Shown piece by piece: positions 19,624 through 27,377 of a stretch of 64,000 bases of DNA (position 1 is the stretch's first letter; the number at the start of each line of letters is the position of its first letter). The translations under genes were made by a program, and so were the position numbers. Where the stretch lies: contig NZ_QLLT01000033.1 of assembly GCF_003259315.1 (NCBI RefSeq), positions 1-64,000 of the forward strand, read 5' to 3'. A model generated the notes under the pieces. That model made no database searches, was not told where the DNA came from, and worked only from the letters and a program-made list of their open reading frames with translations. Source of the stretch: Kitasatospora sp. SolWspMP-SS2h. Its GTDB lineage: Bacteria; Actinomycetota; Actinomycetes; Streptomycetales; Streptomycetaceae.

Positions 19624-19923
19624 TCAGCCGATGCCACCGACCGCAGCGCGCTGCTCCTCTTCGGTCATCGAGTAGGCCTTGGTGGTCGCCTCGATGGCCT
19701 GACGGATCTCGTCGAGGATCCGGTTGAGCGCGTTGGCGTCCTCGTTGAACTGCGACTGCATCTGCTGGTAGGCGGACGCGGCCGCGCCCTTCCAGCCCGA
19801 GGCGATCTCGGAGACCAGGTTGTTGAGGCGACCGATCTCGCCCTGGACCTGCTGGTTGACCTCACCGATGCGGTTCGCGAAGGCGGTCATTTCCTCCGCG
19901 GTCGTCGTGAACTGACCTGCCAT
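19624..19923 (-). CDS. esxB: WXG100-family ESX secretion substrate (second)
   Basis: A 99-residue WXG100 protein with WKG at residues 44-46 and a C-terminal YxxxE export signal at 84-88 (YSMTE). I chose the ATG at 19921-19923 (MAGQFTTTAEEM). The frame is open for 40 codons further, but those residues are unlike the family. The gap to the partner gene is 77 bp, consistent with one transcript. The promoter probably lies in the 180 bp between this gene and the end of eccB. Confidence 0.94.
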   Translation of the reverse strand: MAGQFTTTAEEMTAFANRIGEVNQQVQGEIGRLNNLVSEIASGWKGAAASAYQQMQSQFNEDANALNRILDEIRQAIEATTKAYSMTEEEQRAAVGGIG

Positions 19924-19985
19924 GATCCACCGTCCCCCATGAGACAGACTACGTCCGGACGCCCCTGTGGCGAACGCCCGTACGG

Positions 19986-20003
19986 GCACCACTTGTGTGG
20001 TGC
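19986..20003. promoter_or_regulatory. Perfect 7-4-7 inverted repeat upstream of the esx pair
   Basis: The sequence gcaccac-ttgt-gtggtgc sits 63 bp upstream of the start of the first-transcribed esx gene. It could be a regulator-binding operator or an mRNA hairpin after eccB. A duplicated GGGTAG motif lies just beyond it (20045-20057). Confidence 0.35.
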
Positions 20004-20103
20004 TCTGAAGCACTGTAACGGCCAACTGCCCTCCGCCCAACACCGGGTAGCGGGTAGTTACCAGACCATGACACTGGATCGCGCTACCCGCGTTGACGCC
20101 CCG

Positions 20104-21696
20104 TCAGGCGTTCTGCGGCTGAACCGCGGCCATGGTGTCGAGCACCGGACCGGCCGGGACGAGCTTGGACCAGGCGGCCGGGACCTGGGGCGGCACGACG
20201 TCCTTGTAGTCGAGCCGGGCCTGGGCCTCGTTGGTGTCCGACTTGGCGGCCGGGGCGGCCGGCGCGGCGGAGGAGCCGTCGGCCGCGGGGGCGGCGGTGC
20301 TGGCGGGCAGCGAGTAGCGCAGGCCCGCGTCGGTGATCAGGAAGTAGCTGCCGGAGCTGGCCTGGCCGCTCGTGTCGAGCGTGTCGCCGTCCACCGCGCG
20401 GTACAGCAGGCCGTGCCCGGCCGTCACGTGGGCGCTGAGCAAGTCCGCGGTGACGTTCCCCGGGTACTGGACGTCCGCCCAGACCGTGCGCTTGATCCGG
20501 CCGTCCGCCTCGGCCCCGGCGTAGGTCGAGCAGACCACCGTGCGGGGCTTCTCCCCGGCGTTGACGGCCTTCACCTCGTGGGTGGGCATGTCCGGGCGCT
20601 CGGTCATCAGGTGGCTGTCGATCTTGGGCTGGAGCTTGTTGATGTCGCTCGCGTTGATCGGCTCGGCCTTGACCTCTTCGGTCCCGTCGCCGTACGCCAT
20701 CGCCACGGCGGGGTCGCTCCGCATCAGCTGGTACTGGAACGGGGTGATCTGGTAGAGCTGGTCGGCGCCGACCACGTAGAAGGCGTCCTGGAAGGACAGC
20801 AGGTGGCCGATCCGCTTCTGCTTCGGGTCGGACATGTCGAGGCGGGAGGAGCCGGCCGCGCCCTTGTCGCCCATCCCGGGGATGACCGGGAACTGCACCG
20901 GGGAGCCGTTGCCCAGGGTGTCCAGCCAGGCCTGGGTGACCTGCTGCGGCAGGGGGATCTGGCCGAACAGGGCCAGCTTCAGGGACTTGACCTGTTCCGA
21001 CGTCTGGTTGTACGTGCCGATCGCGTGCTTCATCCCGGTGGAGTCCACCAGGTAGAGCGAGCCGTCGGTCTTGGCGTCCACCGGCGGCTGCTGGACGAAC
21101 AGCACCTGCTCCTCGTTGAGCACCAGGGCCGGCTCCTTGAGCTTCTTCTCCTCGTCGCCGGCGGCGACGAACACCGACTGGCCGACGCTCGACTGGGTCT
21201 TGTCCTTGCCCTGGGTGTCGCAGACCGACCAGAGCTTCTGCCTGCCCGCGTCGTCCTTGCTGGGCAGCTTGTCGGGCGCGTAGGGGATGCCGATGGTGGC
21301 ACCGCGGCTCGGGTACTTGTCCAGCACGTCGTCGGCGACGGACAGCACGGTGGCGCCCGCGGGCAGCACCAGGCGGGCCGAGGACATGTTCAGCACCTGG
21401 TGCAGGGTGGGCTTCTTGTCCTTCCCGTCGTTCAGGATCACGTAGCGGGTGGTGGAGGACTTGCCCTGGAGGATGTACTTCCCGTTGTCCCAGTTCGGCG
21501 GCGCGGCGGGCTTGAGCACGCCCCACATGCCGAAGCCGGCGACGACCACCGCGGCGACCACGAAGCTCGGCAGCACCGCCCGGAGCGGGCGCGGCGCGTC
21601 CTCGTCGTTGCCGCCACCGCCCGGCTGCAGGAAGGCCCCCACCATCCGCTTCCGGGCGAAGGTGTAGGCGTTCAGCTCGTCCCGGCGTGATGCCAT
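20104..21696 (-). CDS. eccB: Type VII secretion core protein EccB
   Basis: ESX core-complex subunit of 530 residues. It has a short cytosolic N-terminus beginning MASRRDELNAYTFARKRMVGAFLQPGG, a family hallmark. One transmembrane helix lies at about residues 43-62, followed by a large extracytoplasmic domain with repeat-like segments and a Pro/Ala-rich C-terminal stretch. The ATG at 21694-21696 has GGGGA a few nt upstream. An open frame reaching far upstream is a shadow. The gene faces eccE across a 250-bp divergent promoter region that includes a TAGGCT box near 21834. Confidence 0.93.
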   Translation of the reverse strand: MASRRDELNAYTFARKRMVGAFLQPGGGGNDEDAPRPLRAVLPSFVVAAVVVAGFGMWGVLKPAAPPNWDNGKYILQGKSSTTRYVILNDGKDKKPTLHQVLNMSSARLVLPAGATVLSVADDVLDKYPSRGATIGIPYAPDKLPSKDDAGRQKLWSVCDTQGKDKTQSSVGQSVFVAAGDEEKKLKEPALVLNEEQVLFVQQPPVDAKTDGSLYLVDSTGMKHAIGTYNQTSEQVKSLKLALFGQIPLPQQVTQAWLDTLGNGSPVQFPVIPGMGDKGAAGSSRLDMSDPKQKRIGHLLSFQDAFYVVGADQLYQITPFQYQLMRSDPAVAMAYGDGTEEVKAEPINASDINKLQPKIDSHLMTERPDMPTHEVKAVNAGEKPRTVVCSTYAGAEADGRIKRTVWADVQYPGNVTADLLSAHVTAGHGLLYRAVDGDTLDTSGQASSGSYFLITDAGLRYSLPASTAAPAADGSSAAPAAPAAKSDTNEAQARLDYKDVVPPQVPAAWSKLVPAGPVLDTMAAVQPQNA

Positions 21697-21946
21697 GCTC
21701 GTCCCCGTCTCCCCTGTGTGACCCGCCGCGCGGGTGTCAACGCGCTTGTGCTGCCAGTGAGTCTGCCACCCGGCGGGCGGCCCCCGGGGCCACTCCTCTA
21801 CGATGCGGCAGCAGACGGTGAGTACGGTAACGGGTAGGCTCCGACGGTCCGCCATCCGGGCCGCCGACCCGGCCCCCGCCCGAGACTCGTCCGGGCCCGC
21901 AGGGGGATCTGACGGGACATCTGAAGCAGAGAGGGCAATTCGGGGG

Positions 21947-23332
21947 ATGCCAAGCCAGTCCGCTCCAGCACGACGACGCTCCACTCCGCAGGACCGGCGG
22001 CCGGACGCCCCGGGCGGACGCCGGGCCCGCAACGCACCGCCCGCCCCGGCCGCGGTCGGCCCGGTGGGCCTGCGGCTGCTGCCCAGGCCCGGGCTGCTGG
22101 GCCGCCGGCTGGAACTCAAGCAGATCGTCCAACTGGAGGTCGCCGCCGCCCTGGTGGCGGTCGGCTGGTCGATCAGCACGATGATGGCCGGGGTCTTCGC
22201 GGTGCCCGCGCTGGTCCTGGTCGCGATCGCCCTGCTGCGGCTGCGCGGCCGGACCACCGGCGAGGCGGTGAGCGTCCGCTCGGCGTACAACGCCCGCCGC
22301 AAGGAGGCGAAGTACAACGTCCCGCCGCCCGGCACCGACCCGGCGATCGCCCCGGTGATGGAGCTCGACCCGGCGCTCAAGACCTGCACCCACGCGATCG
22401 AGACCGACCTCGGCGACGGCCGTCCGCTGCGCCGCGAGACCGGCATGGTCGGCGACGGCACGTTCTTCACCTCGGTGCTGCTGGTGCAGTCCAAGGACCA
22501 GCCGCTGCGCCCGGGCCGGGCCACCTCCTCGGTGCCGCTGGACCTGATCTGCTCGATCCTCCAGGTCGACGACATCGGCCTGGAGTCGGTGCAGCTGGTC
22601 CAGCACACCCAGCCCGCCCCCGCGCCGCACCTACCCGAGCACTCGCTGGCCGCCCGCGCCTACCAGCAGACCCCCGGCGGGGTCAGCACCCCGGCGCTGC
22701 GCCTGACCTGGGTCGCGCTCAAGCTCGACCCGGAGCGCGCGGCCACCGCCGTGCTGGCCCGCGGCGGCGGCGAGGAGGGCGCCCGCAAGACGCTGCAGCG
22801 CGTCACCGACCAGCTGGCCGGACGGCTGAACAGCGCCGGGTTCACCGCGACCGTGCTGGACGAGCGGGAGCTGATCGCCGCGCTGGCCATCTCGGTGTGC
22901 GCCAACCCGGTGGCGGTGGCGGGCCGGCAGGGCTCCGGCGGCGGCGGGGTCGGCGTGCGCCGGGCCCAGGAGTCGTCGAAGTACTGCCGGATCGACGACC
23001 GCTGGCACGCCACGTACTGGATCTCCAAGTGGCCGGTGCTGTCCCGCCCGGGCATCGGCGGCGGCCGGGTCACCGCCCCCGACCTGATCAACCAGCTGAC
23101 CGGCACCCCCGCGTTCGCCTCGACCTTCTCGGTCACCGCGACCCGCGCGATGGGCGGTGCGGTGGCGCTCAGCGGCCACCTGCGGCTGACCGAGCACAAC
23201 GAGGCCAGGCTCGACCAGATGGGCCGCCAGGCGGAGTCCCGGGCGCAGCACAACGGCGCCTCGCTGACCCGCCTCGACCTGGAGCACGCCCCCGGCCTGC
23301 TCGCCACGCTGCCCCTGGGAGGGACGTCCTGA
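21947..23332 (+). CDS. eccE: Type VII secretion protein EccE
   Basis: Probable EccE-type membrane subunit of the ESX complex, 461 residues. A Pro/Arg-rich N-terminus leads to two close transmembrane helices (about residues 58-95: LEVAAALVAVGWSIS and VFAVPALVLVAIALL). A soluble C-terminal domain of about 350 residues follows. I chose ATG 21947 because GAGAGGG lies 10 nt upstream and the following residues fit the family. Its stop codon overlaps the next ATG (TGATG), indicating translational coupling. EccE is weakly conserved, so the assignment rests on topology and neighbours. Confidence 0.82.
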   Translation: MPSQSAPARRRSTPQDRRPDAPGGRRARNAPPAPAAVGPVGLRLLPRPGLLGRRLELKQIVQLEVAAALVAVGWSISTMMAGVFAVPALVLVAIALLRLRGRTTGEAVSVRSAYNARRKEAKYNVPPPGTDPAIAPVMELDPALKTCTHAIETDLGDGRPLRRETGMVGDGTFFTSVLLVQSKDQPLRPGRATSSVPLDLICSILQVDDIGLESVQLVQHTQPAPAPHLPEHSLAARAYQQTPGGVSTPALRLTWVALKLDPERAATAVLARGGGEEGARKTLQRVTDQLAGRLNSAGFTATVLDERELIAALAISVCANPVAVAGRQGSGGGGVGVRRAQESSKYCRIDDRWHATYWISKWPVLSRPGIGGGRVTAPDLINQLTGTPAFASTFSVTATRAMGGAVALSGHLRLTEHNEARLDQMGRQAESRAQHNGASLTRLDLEHAPGLLATLPLGGTS

Positions 23333-24090
23333 TGGCCTACCAGACCTACTCCGGCCAGGCCCCGCAGCCGGTCGAGCAGCGGCCGGTGCGGGTGCGCCCC
23401 GGTTACGGCCTGCGCGGCCCGCGCCGGGAGAAGCACGTGCTGACGGTCGAGGACCTGGCGGCGGTGTCCTTCCCGGTCGGTGACGACGGCGTGGTGATCG
23501 GCCTGGACCACCAGCAGCAGCCCGCGGTGATCGGGCTGTTCCGCCCGTCCGCGTTCGACGTGGTGCTGGTCGGCGGCATGTGGACGGCGCAGCTGATCGC
23601 GCTGCGCGCGGCCGCGACCGGGGCCCGGATCGCGGTGGAGACCGGCCGGCCGCAGGCGTGGGCGCCGATGGCGCAGGCGGCGGGCGGCGGGCAGCCGTGC
23701 GTGACGATCCACCAGGTGGGCCGGCTGGGCGCGCAGGGCGCGTCGGTGGCGTCCCCCGTTCTGGTGGTCCGCGACCTGGGTGCGCGGCCCAACCGCAGCC
23801 GGCTGTCGGCGACGCCCTGGCAGACCACGCTGACCGTGCTGCCGTACCTGGGCCCGAACGCGAGCCGGGTGCTGAACGCCGCCGACCTGGTCGGCCTGCA
23901 GCGGGTCTCGCCGCAGGAGGCCGACCTGCTCGGCCGGCTGCTGTCGCTGGCCCCCGGTGACGTCAGCGCGCTGCCGACGCTGCCGGACAACGTGACGCTG
24001 TGGGCGACCCGGATGCGGCGCCAGTACGTGATGACCAACCAGGGCGAGGCCGAGACCCAGGTGCTGGGCGGTCCCCGCCGCATGGACTGA
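23332..24090 (+). CDS. Unknown ESX-locus protein coupled to eccE
   Basis: A 252-residue protein without a recognised domain, translationally coupled to eccE (ATG overlaps the eccE stop). It is mostly soluble in appearance, with alternating beta-like segments (DGVVIGLDHQQQPAVIGLF, FDVVLVGGMW) and a helix near residue 85 that starts TAQLIALRAAATGARIAVE. No signal peptide or transmembrane segment is clear. Conservation of the position next to eccE suggests a cytosolic accessory role in type VII secretion, but this is inference. Confidence 0.8.
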   Translation: MAYQTYSGQAPQPVEQRPVRVRPGYGLRGPRREKHVLTVEDLAAVSFPVGDDGVVIGLDHQQQPAVIGLFRPSAFDVVLVGGMWTAQLIALRAAATGARIAVETGRPQAWAPMAQAAGGGQPCVTIHQVGRLGAQGASVASPVLVVRDLGARPNRSRLSATPWQTTLTVLPYLGPNASRVLNAADLVGLQRVSPQEADLLGRLLSLAPGDVSALPTLPDNVTLWATRMRRQYVMTNQGEAETQVLGGPRRMD

Positions 24091-24111
24091 CCGCCCGCCG
24101 GCCGGTCGGCG

Positions 24112-24143
24112 CGCTCCGGGGCGGCTCCCGCGGCCCCGGAGCG
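24112..24143. terminator. Hairpin after the eccE-coupled gene
   Basis: An 11-bp perfect stem (24112-24122 with 24133-24143) with a 10-nt loop lies 21 nt after the stop codon. It may limit transcription into the downstream ATPase gene, which also has a small ccgaag/cttcgg hairpin at 24241-24255 in its leader. Confidence 0.6.
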
Positions 24144-24274
24144 GGCCGGCCGGCCGGGCCGGGCGGATCCGCCGTCAGGTCGGGCACCGCCTTCAAAGCG
24201 GCCCCGTGCACGGCCTAGTCTTGTTGCCCGACGGCAACCGCCGAAGCAGCTTCGGCGAGAACGAGGGAGCCCCA

Positions 24275-26287
24275 GTGAGCAGCGATCGGGACGGCGTCTA
24301 CGTCGGCGACAACGCGGCCGAGGACGACGATGACTGGTCCGACGCCCCGGACTACACCGCTCCGTCCTGGTACACCCAGAGCGCCGCGCCGGGTGCTCCG
24401 ACCGCGGCGCCGCAGCCGCAGCCCGCCCAGCAGCCACCCGTCCAGCAGCAGGTGCCGCCGGTGGCCCAGCCGCCGCTGGTCCAGCCACCACCGGTGCAGC
24501 AGCAGGACCCGCCGCCGCAGGTGCCCGGCCCGGCGCCGGTGCAGCCGCAGCCGGCCCAGCAGCCGCCCGTCCAGCAGCAGCAGGCCGTCCAGCCGCCGGT
24601 GGCGGTGCAGCCGGAGCAGCCGCAGCCGCCCGTCCAGGAGCAGGCCGCCCAGCCGGCCCCGCAGCCGGACCCGCAGGTGCAGGTCGCGGCGCAGCCGGAG
24701 GCCGGCCCGCACGCCCAGGCCGCGCCGGCGCCGGTGCCGGACGCGGCTCCGCCGGTGGCGGTGCAGCCGGCCCAGCAGCCGCCGGTGCAGCAGCAGCCGG
24801 CGCCGCAGCCGCCGCCCGTCCAGCAGCCGCCCGTCCAGCAGCAGCCGTACCCGCCGCAGGTGCAGCAGCCGCCGCAGCCCTACCCCCAGCAGGGCCAGCC
24901 GTGGCCCCAGCCGCAGGCGCAGCAGCCTCCGCAGGCGCAGCAGCCTCCGTACCCGCAGCAGGGCCAGCCGTGGCAGCAGCAGCCGCCGGTCGACCCGCGG
25001 GCGGGCGGCTGGCCGCAGGCCGGGCAGGGCGGGCCGCAGCCGTACCCGCAGCAGGGTCCGGGGGTCGCGCCGTCGGCTCCGGCGCAGTTCCAGCAGGGGG
25101 GCGGGCAGGCCGCGGCGCACGGTGCGGCGCTCGGGTACACGGCGGCGGTGGAGCTGTCCTCGGACCGGCTGCTGCGCGGCCAGCCGAAGGTGCAGAAGCA
25201 GTCCCGGTTCCAGTTCGGCGGCAAGTCGGCGCAGGCCGGCAAGCAGCAGAAGCTGGAGCTGATCCGGCACCCGGTGATGACCTGCTACCGGATCGCGGTG
25301 ATCAGCCTCAAGGGCGGTGTCGGCAAGACCACGACCACCACCTCGCTGGGCGCGACCCTGGCCAGCGAGCGGCAGGACAAGGTCATCGCGATCGACGCCA
25401 ACCCGGACGCGGGCACCCTGGGCCGCCGCATCAAGCGGCAGACCGGGGCGACCATCCGCGACCTGGTGACGGCGATCCCGAATATCCGCAGCTACATGGA
25501 CATCCGCCAGTACACCTCGCAGGACCCGAACTCGGGCCTGGAGATCGTCGCCAACGACGTGGACCCGGCGGTCTCCACCACCTTCGACGACTCGGACTAC
25601 CGCCAGGTGATCCAGGTGCTCGGGCAGCACTACCCGATCATCCTGACCGACTCCGGCACCGGCCTGCTGTACTCGGCGATGCGCGGCGTGCTGGACCTGG
25701 CGGACCAGCTGATCGTGGTGGCCACGCCCAGCGTGGACGGCGCCTCCAGCGCCTCGACCACGCTGGACTGGCTGTCCGCGCACGGCTACGCGGACCTGGT
25801 GCAGCGCTCGATCACGGTGGTCTCCGGGGTGCGCGAGACCAGCAAGATGATCAAGGTCGAGGACATCGTGGCGCACTTCCAGACCCGTTGCCGCGGCGTC
25901 GTGGTGGTGCCGTTCGACGAGAGCCTGGCGGCCGGCGCCGAGGTCAACCTGCAGATGATGCGGCCCAAGGTCCGGGACGCCTACTTCGAGCTGGCGGCGC
26001 TGGTCGGCGAGGACATCGCCCGCTCCCAGCAGCAGGCGGGCTGGCAGGGGCAGCAGCAGTACCCGCCGCAGGGCGGCTACCCGCAGCAGCAGCCCTACCC
26101 CCAGCCGTACCCGCAGCAGGGGGGCTACCCGCAGCAGGGCCAGCCGTGGCAGCAGCCGCCCGGCCAGCCCTACCCGCAGCAGGGCGGCTACCCGCAGCAG
26201 GGCCAGCCGCAGCAGCAGCCCCCGCAGCCCGGCTACGGCTACCCGCCGCCGCACGGGTACGGCTACCCGCCGCCCCACCAGGGCTGA
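24275..26287 (+). CDS. ESX-linked ParA/MinD-like ATPase with Pro/Gln-rich arms
   Basis: A 670-residue protein. An acidic N-terminus (AEDDDDWSD) is followed by about 250 residues of Pro/Gln-rich low complexity. A MinD/ParA-type ATPase core follows with a deviant Walker A loop KGGVGKTTTTTS (K346 onward) and an LTDSGTGLLYSAMRG segment. A second Pro/Gln/Tyr-rich tail ends in GYGYPPPH repeats. Actinobacterial ESX loci often encode such ATPases (EspI-like), and a role in controlling or localising secretion is inferred. I chose GTG 24275 because GAGGGAG lies 6 nt upstream. The two arms may be disordered and could mediate condensation or SH3-like contacts. Confidence 0.85.
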   Translation: MSSDRDGVYVGDNAAEDDDDWSDAPDYTAPSWYTQSAAPGAPTAAPQPQPAQQPPVQQQVPPVAQPPLVQPPPVQQQDPPPQVPGPAPVQPQPAQQPPVQQQQAVQPPVAVQPEQPQPPVQEQAAQPAPQPDPQVQVAAQPEAGPHAQAAPAPVPDAAPPVAVQPAQQPPVQQQPAPQPPPVQQPPVQQQPYPPQVQQPPQPYPQQGQPWPQPQAQQPPQAQQPPYPQQGQPWQQQPPVDPRAGGWPQAGQGGPQPYPQQGPGVAPSAPAQFQQGGGQAAAHGAALGYTAAVELSSDRLLRGQPKVQKQSRFQFGGKSAQAGKQQKLELIRHPVMTCYRIAVISLKGGVGKTTTTTSLGATLASERQDKVIAIDANPDAGTLGRRIKRQTGATIRDLVTAIPNIRSYMDIRQYTSQDPNSGLEIVANDVDPAVSTTFDDSDYRQVIQVLGQHYPIILTDSGTGLLYSAMRGVLDLADQLIVVATPSVDGASSASTTLDWLSAHGYADLVQRSITVVSGVRETSKMIKVEDIVAHFQTRCRGVVVVPFDESLAAGAEVNLQMMRPKVRDAYFELAALVGEDIARSQQQAGWQGQQQYPPQGGYPQQQPYPQPYPQQGGYPQQGQPWQQPPGQPYPQQGGYPQQGQPQQQPPQPGYGYPPPHGYGYPPPHQG

Positions 26288-26324
26288 GCCCGCACCCGGC
26301 CGCCCGGCCGGGCCCGCACGCGCC

Positions 26325-26359
26325 GGAGCCCCCGCGGACGACCCGTCCGCGGGGGCTCC
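26325..26359. terminator. Convergent terminator between the ESX ATPase and ribF
   Basis: A perfect 16-bp stem with a 3-nt loop (26325-26340 with 26344-26359) lies between the two convergent stop codons. Confidence 0.85.
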
Positions 26360-26369
26360 CGACGTCCGC

Positions 26370-27314
26370 TCAGGGGCGCTCGGTGAGCTCGCGGGCCCGC
26401 TTGACGTCCTCGGCCATGCGCTCCAGCAGGGCGTCGACGGAGTCGAACTTCTCCATGCCGCGCAGCCAGGCCAGGAAGTCGACGGCCACGTGCTGCCCGT
26501 ACAGGTCGAGGCCGACCCGGTCGATGGCGTACGCCTCGACGGTGCGGGCGGTGCCGTCGAAGGTCGGGTTGGTGCCGACCGAGATCGCGGCGGGCATGGT
26601 CTCGCCGTCGGCGGTCAGCCAGCCCGCGTACACGCCGTCGGCGGGGATCGCCGAGTGCGGGACGGTGTCCACGTTGGCGGTGGGGTAGCCGAGTTCGCGC
26701 CCGCGCTGGGCGCCGCGGACCACCTCGCCCTCGACCCGGTGCGGGCGGCCGAGGATCTCGGCGACGCCGGTCATGTCGCCGGCCGCGACCAGCCGGCGGC
26801 AGAGGCTGGACGAGAACGGCTCGCCGTCGCCCGCCGCGCCGCGCACCTGGAGGTCGACCACCTCGACGGTGAAGTCGTCGGCCCGGCCGAGCTCGGCCAG
26901 CAGCTCGACGTTCCCCGCCGCGCGGTGCCCGAAGCGGAAGTTGGGGCCCTCGACGACCGCCTTCGCGTGCAGCGCCTCGACCAGCACCGACCGCACGAAG
27001 TACTCCGGGGACTCCTGGGAGAACTCGGCGGTGAACGGCAGCACCAGGACGGCGTCCACGCCCAACTGCTCGACCAGCTCGGCCCGGCGCGGCTGCGGCG
27101 CCAGCAGCGGCGGGTGGGTCCCGGGGCGGACCACCTCGCTGGGGTGCGGATCGAAGGTGACCACGACCGACCGCGCGCCCAGCTCGCCGGCCAGCTCCAC
27201 CACCCGGTTGATGATCAACTGGTGTCCGCGGTGGACCCCGTCGAACGATCCGATGGTGACGACGCTGCGCCCCCAGTCCCCGGGGATCTCCTCCAGGCCG
27301 TGCCAGCGCTGCAC
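26370..27314 (-). CDS. ribF: Bifunctional riboflavin kinase/FAD synthetase
   Basis: Makes FMN and FAD from riboflavin in the cytoplasm, 314 residues. The N-terminal nucleotidyltransferase domain has TIGSFDGVHRGHQ and FDPHPSEV, and the C-terminal flavokinase domain has GRELGYPTANV and the GTNPTFDG segment. I chose GTG at 27312-27314 because AAGGAGCGG lies about 7 nt upstream. The gene lies downstream of the large substituted NTPase-like gene on the same strand, in the truB-ribF neighbourhood common in streptomycetes. Confidence 0.96.
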   Translation of the reverse strand: MQRWHGLEEIPGDWGRSVVTIGSFDGVHRGHQLIINRVVELAGELGARSVVVTFDPHPSEVVRPGTHPPLLAPQPRRAELVEQLGVDAVLVLPFTAEFSQESPEYFVRSVLVEALHAKAVVEGPNFRFGHRAAGNVELLAELGRADDFTVEVVDLQVRGAAGDGEPFSSSLCRRLVAAGDMTGVAEILGRPHRVEGEVVRGAQRGRELGYPTANVDTVPHSAIPADGVYAGWLTADGETMPAAISVGTNPTFDGTARTVEAYAIDRVGLDLYGQHVAVDFLAWLRGMEKFDSVDALLERMAEDVKRARELTERP

Positions 27315-27377
27315 CTGACCGCTCCTTGTTCCTACGGGGTGCACGGGCCGTGCACGCGAAAGACCGAAACCGAACCC

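Noticed and set aside
24206..24274. Upstream start for the ESX ATPase
   Set aside because: GTG 24275 has the ribosome site; the earlier codons lie in a leader hairpin region.
9777..26287. Mobile island or prophage
   Set aside because: No integrase, flanking repeats, tRNA or composition change; it fits a standard streptomycete ESX position.
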